NCBI GenBank assembly: GCA_900771325.1
Contig: CAAGNN010000048.1
Location: 1 to 50,046 of the forward strand
Direction: 5' to 3'
Origin: Kiritimatiellia bacterium
Lineage (GTDB): Bacteria > Verrucomicrobiota > Kiritimatiellia > RFP12 > DVOR01
DNA length: 50,046 nt
Below are positions 24,901 through 32,831 of this stretch, one piece after another. Positions within the stretch are counted from its first letter, which is position 1. Every line of letters starts with the position of its first letter. The notes beneath the pieces are model-generated. The model was not told where the DNA came from and did not search any database. It worked only from the letters and a program-made list of their open reading frames with translations. The translations under genes and the position numbers were made by a program.

Positions 24901-26521
24901 GCTGCGCCTGATGGCCATCGCCACCGATGCCGCCGGCCGCGTGGGCCGCGCCCAGCACGCCCTCACCTGCCGCGCGCCCATCACCCTCACCCTCTCGGCC
25001 CCGGAGGCCCTCTGCCCCGGCGACGAAGCTGACCTCACCCTCACCGTCACGAACCTCGACCTGCCCGAGGGCCCCTTCACCCTCACCGCCTTTGGCGGAC
25101 AGGAGCTCACGCGCGGCACCCTCGCCCCCGGCAAGCCGGTCACCTTCACCCATCGCTTCACCATCCCCGAGCGCCTCAGCGAGATCGCCGCCACCGTGAC
25201 GATGGGCGAAACCTCCGTCACCCAACGCGAGCGCCTCCGTGTCCGCCCGGCCGTTCCGCGCATTCGGGCCGTCACCTACACCCGCCTCGCCCCCGGCGCG
25301 CCCCTCCCCGAAGGCGCCGAAAAGGTCCGCCTGACCGACTTCCGTGCCCGCACCGATGCCTGGTTCGCCGACTATCCCTTCGACTGCACCGAGCAGCTTT
25401 CCGCCAAAGCCTGGCCCTGCCTTCTGGCGCGCAGCGACCTCGACCGCGAAGTCCTGCGCTCGGTCGTCGCGAAGTTGCGCTCTCGCCACGTTCGCGGCCT
25501 CTTCCGCCTCTGGCCGCAGGGCGACTGCAACCTCCCGGCCTCGCTGATGGCCACCCACGTCGTCCTCACCGCGATGCGCACCCGGGCCGTGCCGAACGAT
25601 AGCGAACTGCGCGAGCGCCTCCACGAGACCCTCCGCGATACTGCCCGTGCGAACGACACGCGCGCCGAGGCCGCCTTCGCAGCCTGGGTCCTGGCGCACG
25701 ACAACGCCTTCGGTGCGGTCGAGTTCGCCCAGTGCGTTACCCTCCTGGCGATAGAGGCGCGCGATGGTGCGGCCCTCTTCGCCGCCGCCGCCCTCATCCG
25801 CGCCGGCTACGCCAGCGAGGGCATCGAGCCCTTCAAGCGCGCCTACGCCACCGCCCAAACCCCCGCCCTGCCTTACTACATCAATGCGAACGCCTGGCAG
25901 GCCGTCAAGGTCGCCCTTGCCCTCGAATCCGGCCTGCCGGTCAGCGACGAGGCCTTTGCGGCCCTCTTCGCCGCCGACTGGCGCACCACCCAAGCCAACG
26001 CCTGGGGCGGCTACGCCTTCTCGCTGGCCACCACCCTCCCCGAGAGCCTCCGCCTGGCCAAGCAGGTGCGCGAGGTGCCGGCCACCGAGGGCACCCACGC
26101 CATCGCCCTCACGCGCACGCTCGTCAACGCCCAGGGCCAGCCCCTCACCGAGCTTGCCCACGGCGACCTCGCCTTCGTGCGTATCGACTTCGTCCTCCCG
26201 CGCGAGGCCGCCGACCTCGCGGTGCGCGACTTCCTCCCCGGCGGCCTGGTCTACGAGGACGGCAACCTCGCCACCCGCGAGAGCGTCACCCTCCCCGACT
26301 GGGCCCGGCAGTTGCCCCTCCTCCAGGTCGACCACTCCCGCAAGCGCCCCGGCGAAGTCGCCTTCATCGGCCAGGCCGGCTCCGGCAAGGTCTCGCTCGT
26401 CTACCCCGTGCGCGCCACCACGCGCGGGACCTTCTCCTGGGGCTCGTGCGTCATCGAAGCGATGTACGCGCCTGACCTCACCGGCGCGGACGCCCCCACC
26501 GGCAAGCTCACCGTGAAGTGA
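21992..26521 (+). CDS. Bacterial alpha-2-macroglobulin with thioester motif
   Basis: The 1509-residue protein starts with a membrane anchor (GLLIAVPSVVLLAAVSGVVA) and a Pro/Glu-rich linker to about residue 75, followed by macroglobulin beta-domains. A bait-region analogue may lie near GGGAGGDLAAFEDRP (about residue 930). The intact thioester motif CTEQ is at residues 1132-1135 (PFDCTEQLSAKAWP), in an alpha-alpha-barrel domain. Periplasmic A2Ms of this type (YfhM/ECAM-like) trap proteases that have breached the outer membrane and are paired with the peptidoglycan synthase PbpC that repairs the wall. pbpC follows here with a 3-base overlap. The length is slightly below the E. coli protein. The start at 21992 has AAGGAGTGAG. 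Confidence 0.92.
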   Translation: MCRFKWLKGLLIAVPSVVLLAAVSGVVAFYFHIWRVPERRQAAVQWLIAAAEEPPAEEPSAPENPAPEATPTPEPAPQEPQVSSFYLASWQIERRGTNFAVQLRFLPDAEFSEPPSADRFAVTPQVANLKPTVNYAGRLDLAGDWQPGQTYQVTVKAGLQDRHGRTLPDTVTRSVTMPECAPSLQFLTTGSYLPLSRPRLPYRAVNLSPNAHITLFRGYENNLLPFGFTSWDALNLTQKIAEVPLNDPPMPRNVVLDRFFDLGAAIDNRPGVYHLVSSEPCPTWTGDEHRLIVTDLGIAWACDSFTGFGVSVRRLSTDEPVPGATIEVAGLKNQSLLRGTTDAAGLAMLSLVPGALESDDFPARKMIVRAEGGECVYLDLPETAFGRYCFVNGQTPQPAAALWLDRGAVRPGESVRATALVRQAGTSQPLANQPFDFSLYDEQGSLIQTATATTDVTGQLSADFTLPRTANDGLYSLRLALGSELLAYQRFYVADFVPDRVKLALELTPTQLTANAQTYFGAPVAGAQAHINLRGKLSTSLPAAWEGWQVGQGSPLPDTEGGSLTTGEDGTLTHSTQLISGHRYSAPAILCATVHLSEPGGRTVTANAATETLFTEPAYIGLREGGASGAEATLLVPEGSTEREAEVAISLEARTWRYLTRRTDLGTYQREWVEETHSVKPPQNRMILRQGVVSPLDLTGLEPGNYIVTLTRVGDGAQVRSSLDLWLGDAPAYASRDKRLNVLNLAFAPTPRRPGETTEVALDLPGPGTLLLAAGAERLQPLRTFAIPQAGRYTFPVELPADLACRDFPIAVTFTAANADCDTRLTGRANLPVDQSVQALDLRLKAPALARPGTTVPVTLALPPTTDATPRQVTLWAVDEGVLAVSRYTLPDPLADLTELPGTLASGDLYGLLFPDLAISPEGRIGGGAGGDLAAFEDRPLARVLFDPIAVGPDGHVRVDLPIPANFQGQLRLMAIATDAAGRVGRAQHALTCRAPITLTLSAPEALCPGDEADLTLTVTNLDLPEGPFTLTAFGGQELTRGTLAPGKPVTFTHRFTIPERLSEIAATVTMGETSVTQRERLRVRPAVPRIRAVTYTRLAPGAPLPEGAEKVRLTDFRARTDAWFADYPFDCTEQLSAKAWPCLLARSDLDREVLRSVVAKLRSRHVRGLFRLWPQGDCNLPASLMATHVVLTAMRTRAVPNDSELRERLHETLRDTARANDTRAEAAFAAWVLAHDNAFGAVEFAQCVTLLAIEARDGAALFAAAALIRAGYASEGIEPFKRAYATAQTPALPYYINANAWQAVKVALALESGLPVSDEAFAALFAADWRTTQANAWGGYAFSLATTLPESLRLAKQVREVPATEGTHAIALTRTLVNAQGQPLTELAHGDLAFVRIDFVLPREAADLAVRDFLPGGLVYEDGNLATRESVTLPDWARQLPLLQVDHSRKRPGEVAFIGQAGSGKVSLVYPVRATTRGTFSWGSCVIEAMYAPDLTGADAPTGKLTVK

Positions 26522-28791
26522 CGCGCCGCCTTCGCCGCCTCCGCCGCCTGGGCGCCCGGCTGCTCGCCTTGGTCTGCGGCGGGGCGCTCCTCTTTGCGCT
26601 CGCCTGGGCCCTCGCCCCGCGCTTTGTCGAGGATCCGCTCCCGGCCCTCGAAGCGCGCGCCCCGGCCCGGTGGGTCTACGACCGCAATGGCAAGGTCCTG
26701 GCCGCCTTCCGTGGCGAAGACTACGCCTGGCGCTTCCCCGTCCCCCTCGCCGCCATCTCCCCGGAAGTCCTCCGCGCCACGCTCATCGCCGAGGACGCGA
26801 ACTTCTACCGCCACCGGGGCGTCGACTACGGCGCGGCCCTGCGCGCCCTCTGGCAGAACGTGACGAGCCTGCGCATCGTCTCGGGTGCCTCCACCCTCTC
26901 GATGCAAGTGGCCGGCCTCGCCGCCGGACGCCGCCGCAGCCTTTGGGGCAAGTTCCTCCAAGCCGCCCGCGCCCGCAAGATGGAGCAGTGCCACTCCAAG
27001 GACGAAATCCTCTCCGCCTACCTCAACCACGCCCCCTACGGCGGCCAATACATCGGCATCGAAGCCGCCGCCCAAGCCTACTTCAACACCTCCGCCGCCA
27101 CCCTCACCTTCGGCGAAGCCACCCTCCTCTGCGGCCTGCCCCAGCGCCCCAATGCCCTGCGCCCCGACCGCCACCCCCAAGCCGCGCGCCAGCGCCAGCG
27201 CCGCCTCCTGGACATGATGGTCCGCCGCGGCGCCCTCACCCAAGCCCAGGCCGACGAAGCCTACGCCTCGGCCATTCTCCGCTTCCGCGACCCCGCCACC
27301 CGCCCCCGCTTCGAGCGCCTCTCCCAGCCCGACGAAAACCGCCACGCCCTCCTCGCCGGCTACCCCATTGATGGCGACCTCCAGGCCGATGCCCTCGCCC
27401 TTCTCCGCCGACACCTCGCCCGCCTCCCCGGCGTCACCGACGGCGCCTGCGTCATCCTCCGCGCCGGCTCGGCCGACCCCGTCGTCTACCTCGGCACCCT
27501 CCACTTCGCCTCCCCCGCCGCCGGCCAAGTCGATGCCGCCATCGCCCGCCGCCAAGCCGGCAGCACCCTCAAACCCTTCTTCTTCGCCGAAGCCATCGAA
27601 GGCGGCCTCCTCGCCCCCGCCACCCGCCTCCTCGACGCCCCCCTCCGCTACGGCGACTACGCCCCCGCCAACTACGACGGCACCTTCCTCGGCTCCGTCT
27701 CCGCCGCCGAAGCCCTTGCGCGCTCCCTCAACACCCCCGTCATCCGCCTCCTCGCTGAACTCGGCGAAGCCCGCTGCCTCCGCCTCCTCGCCGCCCTCGA
27801 CCTCGCCCCCGCCGAACAAAGCGGCCTTGCCCTCGCCCTCGGCACCGGCGGCGTCACCCTCCTCTCCCTCACCCGCGCCTACCACGCCCTCGGCGCCCAC
27901 TTCTCCCCCGAAACCGCCGAACTCATCGCCCACATGCTCCGCCGCCCCCTCCCCGGCTCCTCCCTCGACATCGCCTGGAAGACCGGCACCGCCAACAACA
28001 ACACCGATGCCTGGTGCGTCGGCTGGACCCCCGACTGGACCGTTGGCGTCTGGTTCGGCAACAAGCGCGGCGGCCGCGCCGAAGCCCTCGTCGGCCTCGA
28101 AGCCGCCGCCCCCGCCGTCGGCGAACTCTTCACCCGCCTCTACCAAAACGCCCCCCCGCCCCGCTGGCCCAACACCTGCCCCCTCGCCCCCCTCTGCCCC
28201 GACAGCGGCCTCACCCCCGGCCCCGGGTGCTGCGCACCCAGTCGGCAGTCGCCAGTCGACAGTCAACAAGGCGCTCCCTTGGCCGGCCCTTCCACCTCCG
28301 GCGACAGCCTTCCCGCCTACCGCCCAGCACCAACCGAAAAATCCACCCGCCCCGAGTCCGAGGCGAACCCGCCCCAGGTCGAGGGCGAACCCGGGGCGGA
28401 TGCAAGGTCAACCCGGGGCGAGTCGGGGGCGAACCCGGGGCGGGTCGAGAGTCAACCCGGGGCGGATGCAAGGTCAACCCGGGGCGGATGCATTTTAGGG
28501 GTCGTCCACCCCCGCATTCCCCTGCGCCGCTGTCCTCTCCCCCACACCCCCACCTCAAACGCCAACCCGCCACCGGAACGCTGCCAAATCCTCTCCCCCC
28601 AACCCGGCACCTACCGCCTCGGCCGCGACGCCCTCCCCCTCCAAGCCAAACCCGCCGGCGGCACCTGGCTCTGCGACGGCCGCCCCCTCCCCCCCGGCAC
28701 CCCCTCCGTGCGCCTCGCCCCCGGCCTCCACACCCTCCACTACACCACCCCCTCCGCCTCCGCCACCACCCGCCTCCAAATCCTCCCCTAA
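26518..28791 (+). CDS. pbpC: Penicillin-binding protein 1C with repeat elements inserted in its linker
   Basis: The 757-residue bifunctional enzyme has a membrane anchor (residues 17-33), a GT51 transglycosylase domain with catalytic Glu92 in EDANFYRHRG, and a transpeptidase with STLK (Ser349, Lys352), SLN (403-405) and KTG (488-490). The C-terminal PBP1C domain follows from about residue 685 (ILSPQPGTYRLGRDALPLQA). The start is GTG at 26518, overlapping the TGA of the macroglobulin gene, so the pair is translationally coupled. Between the transpeptidase and the C-terminal domain, residues about 574-660 are encoded by a heptad array (28239-28266) and seven 22-bp units (28344-28497). The frame stays open and the C-terminal domain is intact, so the protein is probably functional with an expanded linker. 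Confidence 0.92.
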   Translation: MTRRLRRLRRLGARLLALVCGGALLFALAWALAPRFVEDPLPALEARAPARWVYDRNGKVLAAFRGEDYAWRFPVPLAAISPEVLRATLIAEDANFYRHRGVDYGAALRALWQNVTSLRIVSGASTLSMQVAGLAAGRRRSLWGKFLQAARARKMEQCHSKDEILSAYLNHAPYGGQYIGIEAAAQAYFNTSAATLTFGEATLLCGLPQRPNALRPDRHPQAARQRQRRLLDMMVRRGALTQAQADEAYASAILRFRDPATRPRFERLSQPDENRHALLAGYPIDGDLQADALALLRRHLARLPGVTDGACVILRAGSADPVVYLGTLHFASPAAGQVDAAIARRQAGSTLKPFFFAEAIEGGLLAPATRLLDAPLRYGDYAPANYDGTFLGSVSAAEALARSLNTPVIRLLAELGEARCLRLLAALDLAPAEQSGLALALGTGGVTLLSLTRAYHALGAHFSPETAELIAHMLRRPLPGSSLDIAWKTGTANNNTDAWCVGWTPDWTVGVWFGNKRGGRAEALVGLEAAAPAVGELFTRLYQNAPPPRWPNTCPLAPLCPDSGLTPGPGCCAPSRQSPVDSQQGAPLAGPSTSGDSLPAYRPAPTEKSTRPESEANPPQVEGEPGADARSTRGESGANPGRVESQPGADARSTRGGCILGVVHPRIPLRRCPLPHTPTSNANPPPERCQILSPQPGTYRLGRDALPLQAKPAGGTWLCDGRPLPPGTPSVRLAPGLHTLHYTTPSASATTRLQILP
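28239..28266. repeat. Heptad array inside pbpC
   Basis: Four heptads CAGTCGG, CAGTCGC, CAGTCGA and CAGTCAA lie inside the coding sequence, just after the conserved transpeptidase region. Confidence 0.85.
28344..28497. repeat. 22-bp-period array, GC family, seven units inside pbpC
   Basis: Units start at 28344, 28366, 28388, 28410, 28432, 28454 and 28476. The core is AACCCGGGGCGG plus RTS-type ends; linkers include CAAGGTC, GGGGGCG and GAGAGTC. Since 22 is not a multiple of three, successive units are read in all three frames, and none contains a stop in the pbpC sense strand. The same unit order (CAAGGTC then GGGGGCG linkers) recurs at 35685. Confidence 0.92.
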
Positions 28792-28826
28792 CGCCCCACT
28801 TCCGCCCCCGCGCGATACCCTCAAAA

Positions 28827-28914
28827 AGGTAGGGCCTACCTCGACTCGAGGTAGGCCCTAGTTCGAGGCGAGCTAGGCCCTAGTTCGCTTTGAGGTAGGC
28901 GCAGGGTGTTTGTG
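28827..28914. repeat. 22-bp-period palindromic array, AGGTAGG family, four units
   Basis: Units start at 28827, 28849, 28871 and 28893. The 15-nt cores are AGGTAGGGCCTACCT (a perfect 6-bp-arm palindrome), AGGTAGGCCCTAGTT, AGCTAGGCCCTAGTT and a degenerate last unit; 7-nt linkers are CGACTCG, CGAGGCG and CGCTTTG. The architecture is identical to the TAAG and GC families. It lies between pbpC and the cas9 promoter. Confidence 0.88.
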
Positions 28915-28943
28915 GGGCGGGGAGGGGAGGGCGGTTATTTTCG

Positions 28944-28972
28944 TTGCCTTGAGAGCAGGTATTGGGTATAAT
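28944..28972 (+). promoter_or_regulatory. cas9-cas1-cas2 promoter
   Basis: TTGCCT (28944-28949) and TATAAT (28967-28972) are 17 bp apart. Transcription from about 28979 would give a leader of about 130 bases that is antisense to the whole tracrRNA. Confidence 0.75.
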
Positions 28973-28982
28973 GAAGATGTCA

Positions 28983-29054
28983 AAAGAAAAGCCCCGCACC
29001 AGAAGTGCGAGGCAAGTCTTTCGACTACGGCATATAGCCTTGCTGTAAAAAGAC
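28983..29054 (-). ncRNA. tracrRNA of the type II-C CRISPR system
   Basis: Read on the minus strand, the RNA begins with the anti-repeat GTCTTTTTACAGC (29054-29042), a perfect 13-nt complement of the 5' end of the crRNA-sense repeat. AAGGC follows, as is common after anti-repeats, then a small GGC-TATAT-GCC hairpin, an AGTC-GAAA-GACT tetraloop hairpin, and a terminator: a 9-bp stem with one G-U pair (29013-29005 with 28999-28991), a 5-nt loop and TTTTCTTTT. The predicted length is about 70 nt. The start predicted from the promoter falls at 29054-29055, so the transcript would begin at the anti-repeat. It pairs crRNA for Cas9 loading; RNase III processing is the family norm. Confidence 0.92.
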
Positions 29055-29061
29055 GGCGCTC

Positions 29062-29090
29062 ATTGTAGCGGAAGGCTACGGTGGTGTCAA
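29062..29090 (-). promoter_or_regulatory. tracrRNA promoter
   Basis: On the minus strand TTGACA (29090-29085), 17 bp, then TACAAT (29067-29062), a near-consensus promoter. The -10 hexamer is the same TACAAT that ends each crRNA-sense repeat. The -35 box lies next to the cas9 ribosome-binding site (AGGAGGAGG, 29092-29100). Confidence 0.92.
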
Positions 29091-29108
29091 CAGGAGGAGG
29101 CGAGAGTA

Positions 29109-32100
29109 ATGAAGCGAGTGGGTCTTGATTTGGGCACGGCATCGTTGGGATGGGCGCTCTATGATGATGAGGCGTTTGCGGAGGCGGCGCTTGGGGAGAC
29201 GGCGACTTCGTGTATTGAGAGCGGGGTCTTGGTCTTTCCGGAGGGGATGGATCGGGATACGGCGGATAATCTGAAGTCGTGGGCGGCGCTTCGGCGCCAG
29301 AAGCGGGCGGCGCGGCGGTTGATTGCTCGGCGTAAGTTGCGGAAGTTTTTGATGTTGCGGGCACTTATTGAGGCGCAGATGTGCCCGTTGAGCGAGGCGG
29401 GGCTTAGGCGCTGGAAGCAGGAGGGGCGTTATCCGCTGGATGACGAGGCGTTTATGGCGTGGTTGCGCGTGAGCCCGGAGCAGAATCCGTATGCCGATCG
29501 GGCGGCGGCAGCACAGCAGCGGGTGGATCGGCTGACGCTGGGGCGTGCGTTGTATCATATGGCCCAGCGGCGGGGGTTCAAGAGCTCACGGAAGGAGCGC
29601 TTGGCGGAATTGGAGGCGGCCGCGGGGGAGAAGGTGGATACCACCTCTGCTGCGGCGAAGGAGCTTTCGGCGATGAAGGCTGAGATCGCCGAGCTAACAA
29701 AGGCGCTTGAGGCGAAGCAGTTGACCTTGGGGCAATACCTCTATGCGCTCTATCAGCAACAGGTCGCGTTCATCCGCCATCCAGAGCAGTTTGCCAAGGA
29801 GCCAGAGCCGGTTCGCCGACGGAAGACGGGGCGCAAGGAGCACTATCAAGTTGAGTTTGAGCAGATAGCGTCGGTTCAGGAACTACCGGCAGATTTGAAG
29901 GAAAAGTTCTCGCGGATTCTCTTCTTCCAACGGCCCTTGCGCGTGCAGCGGCACACGGTGGGTTGGTGTACGCTTGAGAAGGGGCGACCGTATTATTCGG
30001 CGGAGGGGAAGCAGAAGCAGGGGCATCGCTATCGCCGGTGTCTGGAGGGGCACCCCGCGTTTGAGCGCTTCCGCGCCCTGGCGTTGCTCAACAACCTGCG
30101 CGTGAGCACGGAGCCCTTTGATGCCGCAGGCACCAAGCAGCCGCCGCGGTTGGCCCCAGGCGAGGGACGCGCACTCACGCCGGAAGAGCGAGATCGGCTG
30201 ATTGCGACCCTTTGCCACAAGACGCAGAAGCGTTTGCGTGAGGCCCTGACGGCGGTCTTTGGCAAAAAGACGCCCTTGCGCTTCAACTTCCGCGATTCGG
30301 ACGATGCCCCGATGATGCCGACGACCGCGGGGTTCCAGAAATTGAACATCCCCGAATCGGAGTGGCAGACGGCCCTCAATGCCTTGGTGGACTTCGATGA
30401 CATCGATCGGCTCATCGCCTGGGCGCAGAAGCGGTGGAACTTCTCGGAGAAGGAGGCCATCGCCTTTGTGCGCATTGCCCCCTCCGTCGAGCGCGTCTCC
30501 TACAGTCTGCACGCCATCCACAACATCTTGCCCTACCTGGAGCGCGGCTTCAACCTCAAGAAGGCCATCTTCTGCGGAAACCTGAGGCAGGTGGTTCCCG
30601 CAGACCACCTGGAGGATGTGCTTGCCGGGCTGGAGGCGTGCGAGGCGCAGTATGCCCAGGAGAAGCAAGCGAATGCCCAGGCGTGGGCGAGCAAAGCCGG
30701 TCCTAAGCCGCGACTTCAGCCGCTCACCGAGCGCTATCGGGCCTACCTGGCCGAGCGCTGGGGTGTCGACCAGGCGCACTTCGAGCAGCTCTATGTCGAT
30801 ACGCAGGCCCCCGACACCGAGGATGCCGTCCTGCCGCCCGTCGACCTAGGCACCATCCGCAATCCGCTGGTGAGCCGGTCACTGACGATGCTCCGGCGTC
30901 TGCTTAACACCCTCCGCCGCGAGGGGAAGATTGATGCCCAGACGCATATCTTTATCGAACTTGCGCGCACGGTCAATGACGCCAACCACTGTCGCGCCAT
31001 CGAGCTATTCCAGAAGGCGCAGGCAGAGAAGCGGCAACAGGCTGCCGAGAAGTTGAAGGAGATGGGCAAAACGCCAACCGATGACCTCATCTTGCGCTAC
31101 CTTCTGCGCGAAGAGCAGGGAGGCTTCTGCGTCTACACCGGGCAGCCCATCGATGATGATGCCCTCTGCTCCTACGACATTGAGCACACCATTCCCCGCT
31201 CACGCGGCGGAAGCAATGAGCTCTCCAACCTCACCCTCTGCAACGCCACCTACAACCGCCACATCAAATGCAACCGTCTCCCCTCCGAGTGCCCCAATGC
31301 CAACGCCGAATGGTCGTCGCCCGAACTGCCCAATCCGTGCCCGCAGCTCAGCCTCAGCGCACCCATCCGGAAGTGGCAGCAAGAGCTCGAGGAGCTCAAC
31401 AAGGCGCTCGCCAAAAAGCCCTCCCGCGGCGACAACCCCGAAAAGTTCGCCAGCCGGCGCCAGGCCTACCTGCTCAAGCAACTCCGGCGCGACTACCTGC
31501 GCGCCAAGCTCAGGGGCTTTACCCTCACCGCCGAGGAGGTGGAGTGCAGCGGCTTTGCCCCGCGCCAGTTGGTCGACACCGGCATCATCACCAAACGCGC
31601 CGTGGCCTACCTCCGGCTGCGCTATCCTTATGTCTATAGCCGCAACGGGGCCGTCACCGCCTCGGCGCGCAAGGCCTGGGGACTTCAAGCGGAAGAGGCA
31701 AAGAAGGAGCGCACCGCGCACATCCACCACGCCGTCGATGCCTGCGTTATTGCTGCGCTCGATAACAAGACCTTTGCGGAGTTCTGCGCACGCCTCAAGG
31801 TCGCCGAAACCACGCATAGCGAGGCCCCCATCCCGCCGCCCTTCGCGCACTTCAAGGAGCACATCGAGCGCTCCACCCAGAGTCTCCTCGTTCGCCACCT
31901 CCCCACCAACTGCCAGCTGCGCCCCTTCTACTTCCGCACCGCCCGGCTCCCACACGATGTTCGCGTGCGCCTCCAGGCGGAGGGCCGCCCGCTTCCGAGG
32001 CTCAAGACCCTGGCCGTCCGCGGCTCCTTACACAACGATACGCTCTACGGGCGCATCCAGCAGGGCGGAGAGATCGTCACCACCTCACGCAAAGACATTC

Positions 32101-32831
32101 AAGCCCAGCAGACGAAGGCCGACCTCGAAAAGCTCTTCAAGACCGCCGCCGACAAGGCACTGGGCACCCACTTGGCGGCGCAACTCCAGCACTTTGTGGA
32201 TGCTGGGGTCCCGGCCAACCAGCTTCCCTTCCAAACCTACCGCCATCCCAACGGCCTCTCCGTGCGGCATCTGCGCGTCATCGTCTCGAAGCCAAGCGAC
32301 CCCAAGCCGCTGCGCCCCCAGATAGAAGACCGCAAAGGGTGCGTCTACTGCTCAGGCAGCGATGCGCTTTACCTCGAGCTGGTCCCCGATGCCAAGGGGA
32401 AATACAAACCCCAATACGTCACGCTCCTGGCCAAGGCCAAGGCGGGTGCCATCACACTCGACCAACCCCTCCAGGACGGTGCCTTCCGCATCTACGTCTC
32501 GCAAATGGTGCTGATCTACGACAAAACGCCCGAGGAGTTGAAGCAACTCCCCACCACCGCCTTGGCCAAGCGCCTCTATGTCGTCCAACAGGTGGAAGAT
32601 CGCGGCTCCATCTATCTGCGCTATCACCAAGAAGCGCGGGGCCGGACGCAACTTGCAAACGATCTAGCCGCCATAGGCTTGCCTAGGAGTGGCCTTGCCA
32701 CCTTCAATGTCACCGCAGCAGTCCCCCTCCTTCACGTGAGCCCAGGCAACTACCTCTCGCACTGCTGCTTCGAGGGCAAGGACTTCATCCTAACGCTCGA
32801 TGGCCGTATTGAATGGCTGACGCATGATTAA
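29109..32831 (+). CDS. cas9: Type II-C CRISPR effector nuclease Cas9
   Basis: The 1240-residue protein has all nuclease parts. RuvC-I is GLDLGTASLGWAL with Asp7; an Arg-rich bridge helix (LRRQKRAARRLIARRKLRK) follows; RuvC-II is HIFIELARTVN with Glu617; HNH is YDIEHTIPRSRGG with His693 and probable Asn716; RuvC-III is IHHAVDACVIAAL with His874 and Asp877. All catalytic residues are present, so it should cut both strands. A C-terminal CVYC pair (about residue 1080) lies in the WED/PAM-interacting region. The absence of csn2 and cas4 places it in II-C; at 1240 residues it is long for that class. The start follows AGGAGGAGG by eight bases. cas1 overlaps its end by eight bases. The PAM cannot be told from this sequence. 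Confidence 0.97.
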   Translation: MKRVGLDLGTASLGWALYDDEAFAEAALGETATSCIESGVLVFPEGMDRDTADNLKSWAALRRQKRAARRLIARRKLRKFLMLRALIEAQMCPLSEAGLRRWKQEGRYPLDDEAFMAWLRVSPEQNPYADRAAAAQQRVDRLTLGRALYHMAQRRGFKSSRKERLAELEAAAGEKVDTTSAAAKELSAMKAEIAELTKALEAKQLTLGQYLYALYQQQVAFIRHPEQFAKEPEPVRRRKTGRKEHYQVEFEQIASVQELPADLKEKFSRILFFQRPLRVQRHTVGWCTLEKGRPYYSAEGKQKQGHRYRRCLEGHPAFERFRALALLNNLRVSTEPFDAAGTKQPPRLAPGEGRALTPEERDRLIATLCHKTQKRLREALTAVFGKKTPLRFNFRDSDDAPMMPTTAGFQKLNIPESEWQTALNALVDFDDIDRLIAWAQKRWNFSEKEAIAFVRIAPSVERVSYSLHAIHNILPYLERGFNLKKAIFCGNLRQVVPADHLEDVLAGLEACEAQYAQEKQANAQAWASKAGPKPRLQPLTERYRAYLAERWGVDQAHFEQLYVDTQAPDTEDAVLPPVDLGTIRNPLVSRSLTMLRRLLNTLRREGKIDAQTHIFIELARTVNDANHCRAIELFQKAQAEKRQQAAEKLKEMGKTPTDDLILRYLLREEQGGFCVYTGQPIDDDALCSYDIEHTIPRSRGGSNELSNLTLCNATYNRHIKCNRLPSECPNANAEWSSPELPNPCPQLSLSAPIRKWQQELEELNKALAKKPSRGDNPEKFASRRQAYLLKQLRRDYLRAKLRGFTLTAEEVECSGFAPRQLVDTGIITKRAVAYLRLRYPYVYSRNGAVTASARKAWGLQAEEAKKERTAHIHHAVDACVIAALDNKTFAEFCARLKVAETTHSEAPIPPPFAHFKEHIERSTQSLLVRHLPTNCQLRPFYFRTARLPHDVRVRLQAEGRPLPRLKTLAVRGSLHNDTLYGRIQQGGEIVTTSRKDIQAQQTKADLEKLFKTAADKALGTHLAAQLQHFVDAGVPANQLPFQTYRHPNGLSVRHLRVIVSKPSDPKPLRPQIEDRKGCVYCSGSDALYLELVPDAKGKYKPQYVTLLAKAKAGAITLDQPLQDGAFRIYVSQMVLIYDKTPEELKQLPTTALAKRLYVVQQVEDRGSIYLRYHQEARGRTQLANDLAAIGLPRSGLATFNVTAAVPLLHVSPGNYLSHCCFEGKDFILTLDGRIEWLTHD

